Of a stretch of 64,000 nucleotides of DNA, positions 47,422 through 59,364 are shown piece after piece. This stretch comes from Castor canadensis (Eukaryota; Chordata; Mammalia; Rodentia; Castoridae): NCBI RefSeq assembly GCF_047511655.1, contig NC_133398.1:39809638-39873637 (forward strand), written 5' to 3'. Within the stretch, counting starts at the first letter, position 1, and the number at the start of each line of letters is the position of its first letter. The position numbers were made by a program, and so were the translations under genes. The notes beneath the pieces were generated by a model. That model saw nothing but the letters and a program-made list of their open reading frames with translations. It was not told the origin of the DNA and searched no databases.

Positions 47422-47429
47422 TATAATAA

Positions 47430-47900
47430 TGATAATTAACTAAGAGAAACAAGGAAAAAGAAAGTTACAAAATTAAAGCTGAAATTAATAAAATAGAACC
47501 CCCAAACCATATATCAAAAGCTTACATAAATTCAAAAGTTGTTTTTTAGGACAGGGCAATAAAGTAAATAAACACATCATTAACCAGGTTAAAGAAAAAA
47601 GGAAGCACACTTATATGATATTTTGAACAGGAAAAGAAACATAAGCACAGAAATAGAAGAAATTCCAGAACTAGAAGAGATTCAAATGATTTTAAGGGAA
47701 TATTAACTGTAACTCTATTGTAACTATTTGGACGTCTTGAGGAAATGGAAAATTTCCTAGCAGCATATAAATAAGTAAAAGTGACCTAAAGAGACGTAGA
47801 AATCTTGAAAAGACTCATCATCATAAAAGAGATTAGAAGAATGACTAAAGCAGTATCACTAACAAGAGCGTCAGGTCATGGTGATATGATGTGAGTGCTA
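47430..47900. other. No gene seen
   Basis: A-rich intergenic DNA with no frame or repeat I can name; may include L1-derived text ('agtttaaagaaaaaagg'-like), not assignable. Confidence 0.4.
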
Positions 47901-49030
47901 ACAGGCTTGGGCAGCACTTTGCAGTTTGCAGCCTACATGGCCTCTCTCCTAGGCTGACGCCACTCATTGCCTGTGGCTTTCCTTTTCAGATGTTCCACAT
48001 TCCTGCATCTGCAAACATCCCTGGGTCTCCATTGTAGCTTAGGATTTGCCCTCATGGCTTCACACATTGCCCTCTCAAGGGCTACCTGCAGGAATCTTGA
48101 TCCTGACACACATTGCCTGGCCTCTCAGCCCTTCCTTTGAAATCTGGGTGGAAACCTCCATGATCCCATAACTCTTGCATTCTGCATGCCTGCAAAACCA
48201 GCATCATGTGCACAATACTAAGTTCTGCTCCAGCTCAAGTGGTATCCAGGCCCCCTTGAGCCATGGCTGCAGTGGCCTCTGAGTGCCTGGGTGGCCAACC
48301 AGGGAACACACTTCCCTAGGTGGTCCTGTGCAATCAGGGTGGCTGGAGGTTCTCGCTTCTTAAGGGAAAGTCTTTCAAATGAGTTTGCTCTTTTATGCCC
48401 TTGGACCTGTGATAAGTGGGCTTTGGCCAATTCCTAAGATGCCCTTAAAGAATCTTTTCTATTGTCCCAGTACAAAGTGCGTGGTTCCTTTTTAATGGCA
48501 CTAATCTCTTTAACTGTCACACCTTCCTTGTCCACAACTTTCAACTTACTTCTTTTTTGGCCAACTGAATGTTTTTCAATCCTACTTGCATTTTGCTCCT
48601 GATTCTCACTGTACACCTGACTAGAAGCAGCCAGCAATATCCATGTTGCAGCCTGAATGCTGGGCTGCCTTGAAATTTCCTTGGTCAAAGTAATTAGTCC
48701 ATTACTCTTGAATTCATCCTCATTCAAAGTCTCAGGGCATGGACAAAATGTAGAGAAATTCTTTGCCAGAATGTAATATGAATGGCCTTTAGTGCAATTC
48801 CCAATAAAGTCCTTGCTCTCCTCTGAAGTCTCATGAGTCTGGTCTTCACTGTCTGAATTCCTGTAGGCATTCTGGCCTTCTGTGCTCCCACCAGAATTAC
48901 CCATTAAGCTCCACTTACAGTGTTCTAGGCTTTTTCTAGCCCTGTTCTCCAAACTTTTTCAATAAACTAGTTCTGAAGGCATTAAGAACCACATTGTCAA
49001 GTTGTCACACAATGAGTCTACTTCTCTGGT
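47901..49030 (-). mobile_element. Probable MaLR internal region (antisense)
   Basis: Lies directly inside an antisense MaLR-like LTR (49040-49398), in the position of its internal sequence. The texture (for example 'gagccatggctgcagtggcc' and 'gcctgggtggcc') resembles MaLR interiors I know in mammals. It contains a 172-codon open frame on the minus strand (48434-48952), Ser/Glu/Lys-rich with no recognisable domain. The frame may be a residue of the element's internal ORF or chance. The assignment is by context. Confidence 0.5.
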
Positions 49031-49039
49031 ACTGATTTT

Positions 49040-49398
49040 CTATATTAGTCAGCTTTCTCATGGCTGTAATATCATGCCTGACATAAACAACTTAAAGGTG
49101 AAAAGATTTATTTTGGCTCATGTTTTCAGAGGATTCAGTTCATGGTTGCTTTGCCCCAGGGACTTGGGGAGAACATTGTGGTGGTAGGAGTATGTGGAGG
49201 AGCTTCTCACTTTAATGGCAGACAGAAAGGAGAGAAAGAAAGGGACCAGGAATAATATGCCACTAATGACCTACTTCCTCCATTTAGATCCCACCTCCTA
49301 GAGTTCCCAGAACCTCCCAAAACAGCATCACCAGCTGGTGACCAAGCACCCAATACATAAGCATTTTGGGAGGATACTTCATATCCAAACCATACTAC
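49040..49398 (-). mobile_element. MaLR-like LTR (antisense)
   Basis: Reverse-oriented LTR: 'tattagtcagctttctcatg', then 'ttattttggctcatg', and at the far end 'tcatatccaaaccatacta', the usual order of MaLR LTRs in antisense. It pairs with the internal region on its left. Confidence 0.75.
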
Positions 49399-49399
49399 C

Positions 49400-50266
49400 C
49401 TGCTTTCTTGAGATTATATATTGTTATATTTGGTCTTCCTCATTTCCTGATAGAAAGATCCTGTCTTTCTGCTGAGGGAATCTCATCAGTGATAAGGGTG
49501 TATTTTACATGGTAATTAGATGACTGTGTCTGGGAGCCCCTAAGTAGCTTCTGGATGAGGGCTGGTCATCAGAAAGACCATCATCTGGGTTCAACAATGA
49601 TCAATATTCTGCCATTGTTATTTTGTTCTGTCTTGCTCTCCTCCTTTCTGTACAGGAATGCTTTAAAACAAATTTTAGAAATCAAATCAGTAAATTTAAT
49701 AAGATATGAGACCTATATAAATAAAAGCTCAATTAAAGCTATAAATATTATCTGAAAAAATAGAGGCATATCATGTTCTTTGAAGACTAAGTATAATAAT
49801 ATGCTAATTATTTCCAAATTAGTTTATAAATTTAGTGTAGTTTCAATTATAATTCTCAGAGGATATGTTTTAGAGCTGCATAATATAGTCTTAAATTTCT
49901 TATTGAAGAATAAATATCTGCAAAAGGTATGAAAGGATAACAGTGAGGGGATCATACATTCTTATCTGTATGTGGACCATTCTGTGATACTACTGTAATT
50001 CAACAAATATGGTGTTAGTGCAAGAAACAATATGTGGTCAGAAGACATATGAAAAATTAGCATATAAAAGTAGTATTTAACTGAAAAATTATGCTTTATT
50101 TACACAATAGTGCCTGTTCAACTATCTGGAAGAAATTTGACTTTATCTCTCATCACTAATAAAAATAGATTCCAGGTAGATAAAATGTAAAAACGTGCAC
50201 TTGTAAAAAAAAAAAAAACCCTGTAAACTATCTCAGAAGAAAATAAGGATAGAGGAGACTACAATC
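49400..50266. other. No gene seen; A/T-rich DNA
   Basis: About 0.87 kb A/T-rich with L1-like texture ('ttgactttatctctcatcac'), probably old L1 debris, not assigned. Confidence 0.4.
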
Positions 50267-50280
50267 AAGATAGGTATCCC

Positions 50281-50702
50281 TAGATAAGACACCTAAAAAA
50301 TTAGCTAGCATTTGTTGCCCTCAAAACAGAGAAACTAAAGCAGATACCTTAAAAGCAACTGAGGCCAATAGGAGAAGGGGACCAGGAACTGGAGAAAAGG
50401 TTAGATTAAAAAGAATTAACCTAGAAGGTAACACACATGCACAGGAAATCGATGTGAGTCAACTCCTTATATAGCTATCCTTATCTCAACCAGCAAAAAC
50501 CCTTGTTCCTTCCTATTATTGCTTATACTCTGTCTTCAACAAAAGTAGACATAAGGGCAAAATAGTTTCTGCCGGGTAGCGAGGGGGTGGGGGGAGAGGG
50601 AGGGGGCAGTGTGGGTGGTAAGGGACGGGGTGGGGGCGGGGGGAGAAATGACCCAAGCCTTGTATGCACATATGAATAATAAAAAAATAAAAATTAAAAA
50701 AA
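50281..50702 (+). mobile_element. 5'-truncated LINE-1 3' end
   Basis: Same 3' UTR family as at 20444 and 28017 (both share 'acctaaaaaattagctagca'), with a G-rich tract at 50580-50642 and an A-rich tail. Flanked by a 14-bp duplication aagataggtatccc (50267-50280) and aagataggcatccc (50703-50716), one mismatch. Confidence 0.92.
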
Positions 50703-50734
50703 AAGATAGGCATCCCAGAAGCTATTACTGAAAT

Positions 50735-50995
50735 AATGTGTGTGTATATATATATATTTAATACTATATAATATATAGTATATACATACCTACATATATA
50801 TATATATTATATATATATATGGAGAGAGAGAGAAAATAATAACCATTAAATACTGTTTAAAAAAGAGGGAATGGGGGGAGTAAGGGAGTGTAATAGAAGG
50901 GGTGAAACTGATTAAGGTACATTGTATGGATCTATGGATATATCACAGTGACATTCCTTTGTACAATTAATATAGGCTAATCAAAAAAGCATGTT
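50735..50995. repeat. (TA)-rich microsatellite and L1 3' end scrap
   Basis: 50737-50822 is TA-rich with ta/tg runs and a GA run. 50850-50995 is a short L1 3' end in plus orientation ('tatcacagtgacattccttt', 'aattaatataggctaatc') related to 45228-45405. Confidence 0.65.
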
Positions 50996-51315
50996 TGGCT
51001 GATTAAAATTAAAACCATTTGTATGTCCAGGGATAATATACAGAAAAGAAATAATCCAATAATGGATATGGGAAAACGTATGTTTTGTATGTACAGCACA
51101 AATGGCATGTACAGAGTTAATCTCTAAAATATGCAAAGCATTCTTACAAACTGACAAGAAAAATAATTCAATTTAAAACCAGACAAAGATAGGCAATTCA
51201 CAGGCACATGCAAATGGGCCTTAATACAGGAAAAAATATTCAAAAGTTTCTCAGTAAAAAAATGCAAATTAAGTAATAATGAAATACCACTTTGTATCTA
51301 TCAGATTTTCAAAAA

Positions 51316-51398
51316 AAATGCTCGTGTGCTGGGGATCAAATCCAGGCCTTCTGTGCACTAGGCAAGTGCTCTACCACTGAGCTATACCCTAGCTCAGA
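51316..51398 (-). mobile_element. ID SINE (antisense)
   Basis: 'gctggggatcaaatccagg' and 'gctctaccactgagctatac', typical ID reverse complement. A (TG)n run at 51642-51664 lies further right. Confidence 0.85.
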
Positions 51399-51747
51399 GC
51401 TCCAAAATTTAAAAGAAATAATAACACCCACCTTGACGATGGGAAATGATTTTTCCATATTTTATCCCAATACAATTACTCTTCTAGATGAACTTTCAAT
51501 TCAACTTGTTAGAGTCTATTAATAAACTCATTAGGATGTTGACTTTGATTTTTTAAATTTTACTAATGAACTGAAAGGTATTAATTATATTAACCACATT
51601 GGATCATTAGAACAGATTCTGATAGCAGGAGCAGGAACTTTGGGTGTGTGTGTGTGTGTGTGTGTAGAATGGTGCTGGTAGTAGGATATAACCATCGAAG
51701 ACTTTCCTTTATACTGTCATTTCCATAGGAACATTATTATTAATTAT

Positions 51748-52052
51748 TATTTTCAGCACTGGGGATTGAACACAGGCCCTTGCTTTCACATGCTGAGCAA
51801 GAGCTCTACCATTTGAGCTATGTTTTGTTTCTTCTTTTTTTGATGGTACTGGGGTTTGAATCAGGGCTTCACACTTGCTAGGCAGGTGCTTTACTGCTTG
51901 AGCCATGTCTCTAGCCCTTCACTTTTTTTTTTTTTTTTTGAGACAGGATATCACTACTTTTTTTTGCATAGGTTGGCCTCAGACTCACAATCTTCCAGAT
52001 TCCACCTCCCAAGTATCAGGGATTACAGGTACATACCACCATGCCTGGTTTC
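51748..52052 (-). mobile_element. SINE cluster: two ID-type and one B1-like
   Basis: Three antisense units follow each other: ID at about 51755-51834 ('cactggggattgaacacagg'), a second ID variant at 51838-51918 ('gatggtactggggtttgaat') and a B1-like unit at 51925-52052 ('gagacaggatatcactac', 'gggattacaggtacatacc'). The second and third probably form one composite element like those at 2990 and 58696. Confidence 0.85.
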
Positions 52053-52960
52053 TGTAGGAAATTTACAGGGAAAAGTAAATTTGCTGGCCCATTCACTCAT
52101 CCTTACTTTTTTTTTTTTTTTTGGGAGAAGAAAATGCTTTTGTTAATTGCAACATGAAACTGACATGAAATCCTATTAGAATCAAACCAGGACAAACAAT
52201 GCTGTTATAAAATTTACATCTCACAGACATTTAAGAGGAAAATATTACGCATTAAAGTTCCTCTTGGTGTTATGGAATGATTTCAATAACCCTTTTTAAA
52301 AAATGGTGATGGATGATAACTTTTTCTTTTCTTTTTTTTTTGCTGTTCTCTGTAAATCAGGATGATGATAATTTTTATGAGACAAAATAGTCTATATTTA
52401 AAAAGAAATCAAGGCCAAATAAGCCAACATAGTTTGAGTTACATCAAAATGTTAATATAGAGTCACCGAATACACGTTGAAAGGTTGCCATAGTAACCGT
52501 AATATTCATGAAATGATTTTAGATACTAGACTCTTGAGTGATGGCATACCTTATTATTTTGCTTTGAGGCATCTTTAATGTGCTTGTTTGTTCTCATATG
52601 TTCTCCCCCACTCTGTCTCTCATCTCCTTGGGGGAACAGAAAACAAGAAAGGGACCTGTATCTGATGCATTTCTTTTATTAAAAATAACAGAAATCAATG
52701 TTGGCTCATTTAAATAAAAGCATATAATTATTGGTAGGATGAAAGGACAATTCACAGAGTTGAAGGAAATGTGGAAGAAATGGGCTTTATGGGGAAAGGA
52801 GTATGGGGCAACTCTGAGGATCTGGGGGGCCATCATCATGGGACAGCCTCTTCAGAACAAGCATAAACATGGGCAGGCTTTTGTCATGTTTAGTTTTGTC
52901 TTCCTGTGTTCAGGAGTCAAATTCCAAAGAATCACTGATCTGCTTGGTTCCTGTTTTTTG
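52053..52960. other. No gene seen
   Basis: A/T-rich DNA with poly(T) runs at 52107-52122 and 52322-52340 that may mark degraded retroposon tails. Open frames near 52594-52981 on both strands overlap each other and show no family likeness. Confidence 0.45.
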
Positions 52961-52964
52961 TTTT

Positions 52965-53095
52965 GTTTTGAGGCTATGTAGCTCAGGCTGGCTTCAAACT
53001 TGCAGTCCTTCTGCCTCAGTCTCCCAAGTGCTGGGGAAAATTTCTGTTTGTACACACACACACACGCGTGCGCGCATGCATGCACACACACTTCT
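52965..53095 (-). mobile_element. Partial B1-like SINE with CA/CG repeat
   Basis: 'ggctatgtagctcaggctgg' and 'ctcccaagtgctgggg', truncated at the usual 'gattacagg'. A (CA)n with alternating CG/TG ('acgcgtgcgcgcatgcatgc') at 53054-53092 follows. Confidence 0.8.
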
Positions 53096-53794
53096 TTTCT
53101 CTTATAGAGAGATTCTTATAAGGGTTCACAGTCACTTTGAGATTACAAATCATAAGCCATGGATAATAGATTAGGATGGCCACACAAATATGCTGGTATC
53201 AAGTGGAGAAACACATTATGCCTGAATGGCTTCATTTCTTTGTATAGTTTTTGATAAATTTGTCTTTCTCTGAGATTTTCTTGTGTCTTCCTGCTGTCTT
53301 CTCTGGTTTCCTTCATTTCTAAATTTTACTTAGTGAATTTCATTCATGAGGGTGTAGATTTTTGTTATGTCCTCTTCCAGGGGTCTCCACTGTGACCTGC
53401 CTCAGCATTTTCTCCTTTCCCAGGCAATGTCCAAATGCTACACATTTCCACCTCCCACTTTCCCCTTTCCTCTGTCCTTTTAACTTAGTGCCCTTCTTTT
53501 AAGACTAGCTAAATATAAAACAGAAATGTTACAGTACTACTGATTAACAGTGAGTTAACCAATCTAGTGCTAGATTTGGAGGACTTCATTGTTATTCTCA
53601 ATTCTTCAACCCACCTGGTGTCCCCATCCTTTGTCATGTGACTTTGTGGTTCCTCTCATAGAGATGGAGTGTATTTCCCTGTCCTACTGATGTTAGTATT
53701 TGTTATATGATTTGCTTTAGCCCGTGGGATATTAGTAGAAATAGTGATTGCAAAGGCTTTAGATTTGCTTCTGACTTTTGGTTTGCACCACCCT

Positions 53795-54077
53795 GCCAAC
53801 TTTGGTAGTACTGGGGTTTGAACTCAGGACATTGCACTTCCTAGGCAGGTTCTCTACCACTTGAATCATGTCCCCAGCACTTGCCTCTTTTGTTTGGTGT
53901 TGCCATAAACATATCCCAGGTCTTCTACGATTCCCAGAAGGACTCCATGTCTGGTAGAGCAGAGCTGCCCCCATCCCTTAGTGAGAGCTGTCTCAGCCAG
54001 ACCTGTAGCTGTATGAATGTGAGAATAAACACTTCCCGTTGCATGGCTCTCGATTGTGGGATACTCTGTTAAGCAAC

Positions 54078-54117
<40 letters not shown>
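53795..54117 (-). mobile_element. ID SINE and (TG)n
   Basis: Antisense ID-type unit at about 53795-53880 ('gtactggggtttgaactcag'). 53881-54078 is unassigned, with an LTR-like 'gtgagaataaacacttcc'. (TG)n at 54080-54117. Confidence 0.75.
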
Positions 54118-54119
<2 letters not shown>

Positions 54120-56195
54120 GCAATACTTAACTTGTACTTATGGTAGTGAATGAATTTTTACTTAAACTGGAGTATTCTGGAGTTCATGCCTTAGTCCATG
54201 TGAATGTTTTATACAGATTAGTGTAGGGTAGAGAGAAAATGCCGGGCAGAAGTTGTCTTGTGGTATTCCTCAGTATGTACCAGGAAAAAAATCCTACCGG
54301 TGCTTGTTGGTTTTGCATTCTAAATTACCAATGTTTTTATTAGAAATTGAAGTAGATTTAAAAAAATCTTTATGGTTGCTAGAGATCTTCCCAGCGAAGT
54401 ACACTTTCACTGTAATTCTAGTATAGCTTAGAGGGTGGCTGTAGTGGTTATAAGCTTGCCAAGACTTTGACAGGCTCTTGAAACTCTGCTTACTATGGTA
54501 TCCAGCAGATTTCTAGACTGATGTCTTCTTCGGTGGGAAGTTGTCAACCCTTTTTGGGAACTTACCCTGTCTATAAGATTGGCTTTGAGTTCAATACTCT
54601 ATTTTTGGGGTCCTAAAAAGATTGAGGTTCATTAGAAGTTCCTTCTTTGGGGCAGCAGGCGGTATGTAGAGGAGTGTTCAACTGACACCTGTGACTATCA
54701 GAAACTTATATTCTGAGAAGATATCAGGGACTGTGTTTTAAAATCTCTATTGCTTTTATGCTTACAAAAGCACCTGCTTCTTATAAAACAGTTGAACATT
54801 ACATAAATAAATGACATTGTAAATAAAAGTTCTCAGTAATTCTATATCTCAGAAATAATGACTCCCAATTTCTTCAGATTTTTCTATTCATATACAAACA
54901 TACATATTTCTTTTACAGAAATAGGACTGCCTAAGAGCTAAGGGCTTCTTGCCCTAGTTTCTAGGTAGCAATATGTCACACACCTCTGTCCTTGTTACTC
55001 AATAGTCTAGTTTGATTTTTTTCTTAGTTTTTGAATTTTCCTCACAGAACTGTTTGTAAAGTGATTCTCTTTGAGACATAATCTTATTCTCTTCTAGACT
55101 CATCATAAAAACACAATTATTTACAAATGCTAAAAACAATAAAAACTTGGAAGAAAAAAATTTAAAAAGACAACCAAAATCAACTTTAAAAAGTTCATAT
55201 GATAAAAATTCATATTCTTTGCTCAGGAGTGGGCCTCAGTGTGAGCCAAATTTTTGCTTTTCCTTTAGACACCATTTTTACACTTTAGTATAAATCCTTA
55301 GTAGAAATTAGACATTAGGGAAGGAACTGTTAGAAGCCTGTGATGGTGACAGTAGTAAGAAGTGACAGATGCCATTCTGACTTTGAAGTGGGATTCAGAA
55401 CAAATCATTTCAAAAGAACTGTTTCAAAGAGTTTACAAAGAGAGTATAATCCAGAGGCTTTCAGTATAGAAGCAACAGACCAGTAATTCCTCCAGATTTC
55501 TAAAATGGTCCCTATGGGAGAGCCGATGTTCTTACTGACGGTCCTGAGTCACAAGGAAAGACTCATTACTGCCCGCTCCCTTGAAACAGGAAAATTGCCA
55601 TGCATTTTAGGAAAAGTTGGACTTCAGCATGTAAAATTTAAAAAATGTTTCAAGGACAAGATTCAGCTAGTTGGGTTGCTCCTTCTTATTGAATTAACCC
55701 AGTTGTAGTCAGGGGTGGTCATTCTTTTTATGTAAGGAGATATTGTTGCATGGGAGTGGGTTGTATATTTTTCATCATCTTTTTGGCTTATTTCTCACAT
55801 ATAGGGAAGTCAGTTATTTAGATAATTTATTTTGTAGCTAGCTTTTCAGTTAATGTTCGATTTTTAGTTCTGATAGTTTGGCAGTTGATTTACTGAAGTT
55901 TCTAGGTAGATTATCATATGATAATTTTTTTCCTTTCAGATAGTTATACTTACTTCCTTTTATTGTCTCTCCTCAAATCCCCATTTGCTAAAATATCCAA
56001 ACAACTTAAATAATAGCTGTCATAGTGGATCGCCCTGTGTTGATCCTAAAACTAATAGCCATACATGAAAGGGATGTGATTTTTCATTTTCTTATTCTAT
56101 TCAGGAGTATTTTTGTTAAATCAAGGAAATTGTTTCCTAAGTTTTAATGCCCTGGAATGAATTACAGAATGTGGAAATTATCTGTACCTTGGAAG
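54118..56195. other. No gene seen; apparently unique DNA
   Basis: About 2.1 kb without a repeat I can name. The small frame at 55505-55708 (67 codons) has no recognisable feature. Confidence 0.4.
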
Positions 56196-56637
56196 TGTTG
56201 TGGCAATATAGTAAGAGGAGAAGCCAAGCGACACTCAGAGGAATGGAGAACTCAGATTTTAATTTTACGCTAGCAGGCCCAGACGTGTACCTGTGTCTGA
56301 GCCCTGAACAAAGGATTCACAGGATATTTAAAAGGCAGTGCAGGGCATCAGGTTACAAGGAATGTGCTCTCCCATAAAGTAGGGCTAGTAGTGGATTAGA
56401 GACCTAAGGTTTAGATAAGAACAGCAGGGGAGTCCTGCTTTGGAAAGTTTATTTACAAGTGGAGACAAAGAAAGGCAGGAATGGGTGCTTATCTCTGCAT
56501 GATGCCTTTCATCTCGGTCCCGAACTTTTGCATGGCTCTAATGGGCATTTCCTCACAGGTCTGTCCGAGGTTACAGCTTTTAATTGACAGTTTACCATGT
56601 TTTACAACCCTGTTTCAAGGCTATCTTCCTCTTCAGA
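56196..56637 (-). mobile_element. Antisense LTR related to ERV-T, with a different R/U5
   Basis: 56349-56637 is the reverse complement of ERV-T U3 text (shares 'gtttagataagaacagcagg' and 'tgacagtttaccatgtttta'). 56196-56348 has LTR-end features (starts TGTTGTGG on plus, i.e. ...CCACAACA on minus) but no similarity to ERV-T R/U5. So the element is a related LTR with a diverged or recombinant 3' part. The U3 start is missing: similarity stops at 'cttcctcttca', about 75 bp short of the ERV-T LTR start. Confidence 0.8.
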
Positions 56638-56847
56638 AGTATATTCATTTCAAATTATGTCAACTGGTGTGTGTAAGAAAATTACAAAAATCCTTCTTCA
56701 GAAAGAAAGAAAATTATAAGAAGAGAAATACATTTTATCCTCTAAGAATAGAAGTCAATTTATCAGTAAAGTGCTTGTTAGCTAGAATTTGAAAGCCTGC
56801 AAATTAAAGCCAAATACGTTTGCTTTTGCAAATGCTTTTGCTCTGCT

Positions 56848-57060
56848 TTTTTTTTTTTTTGAAGTAGAGTCTTACTTTTTGCTCACACTGACCTGGGAGG
56901 GAATCTTATTTATGCTTTCTGCAGTAGCTGGGATGACAGGTATGTACCACTGTACCTAGCTATTAGTTTAGATAGGGGCCTTCTAACTTTTTGCCCAGAG
57001 TGGCCTCGAACTCCAGTGCTCTGGATTTCTGATTTCAGCCACTAGTGTCCAGTGGTAAAT
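56848..57060 (-). mobile_element. Diverged B1/Alu-like SINE
   Basis: Poly(T), 'gaagtagagtcttactttt', 'agctgggatgacaggtatgt', then a second half with 'tggcctcgaactccagtgct'. An old composite. Confidence 0.65.
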
Positions 57061-57271
57061 TATATTATTTTAATAGTGTTTTTCTTCAAGTGTCAGGCTA
57101 CTAATTGTGCAAATGTTCATGGGTCAAAACACTGTGCTTAGATATAACATTACTTCTGCCACCTACTGACACAAGTGTGACACAGAACCACACCTGCAAT
57201 GCCTCCAGGGCAGTGTAATTGTGATTTTTATGAAGAGGAATAATGAATAGCTTGAATGTTCAGTGATTTCT

Positions 57272-57358
57272 TTTGTTGTTATTGTGCTGGAGGTTGAAGC
57301 CAGGGCCTCATGCATGCCAAGTGTGTGCTCCACCACTTAGCCACACCCCCAGCACATG
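57272..57358 (-). mobile_element. ID SINE (antisense)
   Basis: 'gtgctggaggttgaagccag' and 'ctccaccacttagccacacc'. Confidence 0.8.
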
Positions 57359-57399
57359 TTCAGTGATGCAAATGATTCACAGTAAATGTCTGAGACTTT

Positions 57400-58013
57400 G
57401 TTAAAGGTGAATTATAACCAACATTTATACAAAAACATATTGGATTTATTCCTCAACCCTATGCTTTTCCTCCTCCAGTCACTCCTTCCCATTGAGAAAC
57501 ACCCCACTCAATCTAGCTTCTTCTTTTCCTCCATTTGCCCTCCCCAGCTCTAAACTTGAGGGCCACTGAAGCCACTCACAGGCCACTCAGCTGGCTGAAT
57601 TGGGTTTTTTGTCTTTTTTAGGGAAATGAAGCACACCTAGGATGGAGCTGCCAACCTTCCCACTCTGCCCCGTCCCATTTCCCTGCCCATCCTCCCAGGA
57701 GGGAGCTAAGGGATTACTCTCCATGCTCTCTGGGTCACCTCCCCTGTGCCTGAAATGTTACATGATGGATGACTCACAGGTGACAGGCTAGACTCAGGGC
57801 TGTGTAGGCCAGGACAGAGGAGGACACTGGGTGCTAGAGCTCTGTGGTGCTGGGACCTGAGCTTCTGGAAACTGCTCTGTGCATGCTTCCTCACAACCGA
57901 GCAGGCCCATAAAGCCCCGTGGGGGTGGAGGATATTGCAGAGGACAGTGGTGTGGCCTACAGACCTTACTGGGTGCTGCACTACAGCTGCAGATCTGATG
58001 AGAGGTGGAGGGC
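57400..58013. other. No supported gene; G/C-richer DNA
   Basis: Slightly G/C-richer stretch with a minus-strand 115-codon frame (57706-58053) that runs into the MLT1-like LTR at its start and has no family likeness. Not called as a gene. Confidence 0.4.
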
Positions 58014-58403
58014 TGTTATGGGTGAATGCTTGTGTCTCCCTCCCCCAGTTCATATGTTGAAGCCCTAATCCCCAGTGTGATGGTGTTTGGAGCTGGGGCC
58101 TTTGCGAGACAATAGGGTTCAGATTAGGTCATGAGGGTGGGATCCTTATATAGAATTAGTGCTCTTTATAGAAGAGCATTACAGAAGAGCCCTCTCTCCC
58201 CATGCACATGCATCAAGCAAAGGCCATGTGAACCCACAGTGAGAAGGAAGCTGTCTACAAGCTAGGAAGAGAGCCCTACCAAGAACCAAGTCTTCTGGCA
58301 CCTTGACTTTGGACTTCCCAGTAACCAGAATGATGAGAAACAAATGTGTTATTTGAGCCACCTGGTCTTTGATACTTTGTCTAAGTATCAAAGCTGTCTA
58401 AGA
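58014..58403 (+). mobile_element. MLT1-like LTR (ERVL-MaLR)
   Basis: 390 bp: 'ttcatatgttgaagccctaa', 'gtgatggtgtttggagctgg', 'aggtcatgagggtgggatcc', 'ttgactttggacttcccag', 'tgtgttatttgagccacctg', in the order known for MLT1-type LTRs. A solo copy, old. Confidence 0.88.
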
Positions 58404-58695
58404 CAAGGGCCATCCCACACAGCAGAACATGAAGTGAAACTCTGCTGGCTCTATGTTTTTGAACAATAGGCGCTTTCTAAAGTTTAAGTTCCTATCCCTG
58501 TACCTATAATAATTTTAATTTTTTACAAATTCACTATTATGATGTATATTTTTGGTTTAAATGTTAATGTTTATATATTTCTTTATTAAAAGGCCATGGC
58601 ATAAGCACACATTACCCTATTTGTAAAAAGCCTCAGGAAGAATTTTGCTATAGCTTCAGATGATTTTAAATTGATCTCCCATACTTAACCTACTT

Positions 58696-58915
58696 TTTTT
58701 TTTTGGATGGTACTAGGGTTTGAGCTCAGGGCCTCATACTTGCTAGGTAGGCACTCTACCGCTTGGGCCACTTTACCAGCCCATTTTTTGTGTTGGGTAT
58801 TTTTGAGATAGGGTCTCATAAACTATTTCCCCAGGTTGGCTTTGAACTGTGACCCTCCTGCTCTCTGCTGCCTCAGAATCTAGGATTATACCCATGAGCC
58901 ACTGGTATCTGGCTT
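58696..58915 (-). mobile_element. ID-B1 composite SINE, near full length
   Basis: Antisense: poly(T), ID-like half ('gatggtactagggtttgagc', 'ctctaccgcttgggccact'), then B1-like half ('ttgagatagggtctcataaa', 'ccaggttggctttgaactg'). The clearest copy of the composite here; others at 2990-3177 and about 51838-52052. Confidence 0.85.
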
Positions 58916-59312
58916 GACCTACTTTTATCTCTTCCTCCTTCCTATTCTTTCTTTTTACTATTATTATATTTTAATGAAACTAGTTAAAATAAGTTCACCC
59001 AGCTCTGGATAATTTAGAAATTGATGTATATGCTTATGTATTTCTTTATACTATGTGTTTTTTTTTTTTTTTACAAAAATATGACTTTTCAATTACATCT
59101 GTGGTTACCTGAACTTTCATGTTGACAGGACTATAGTGGTCACTGCAATCTTTTCATCCTGGGTGTATCTATGCTCTGGTTTCCGTGTTTTGGCTGGAGG
59201 AAGCTATCTGAGGAGTTTCCCTGGAAGGCTATGTGGGTGATGAGATCTGAGGCTTGCACATCTCAGCTGTCATGTTGTTTTTCATGGAAAACACAACTTG
59301 ACTGGTGGGGAA

Positions 59313-59364
<52 letters not shown>

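Noticed and set aside
48434-48952. 172-codon minus-strand open frame
   Set aside because: It lies in a probable MaLR internal region; no recognisable domain, so not called as a gene.
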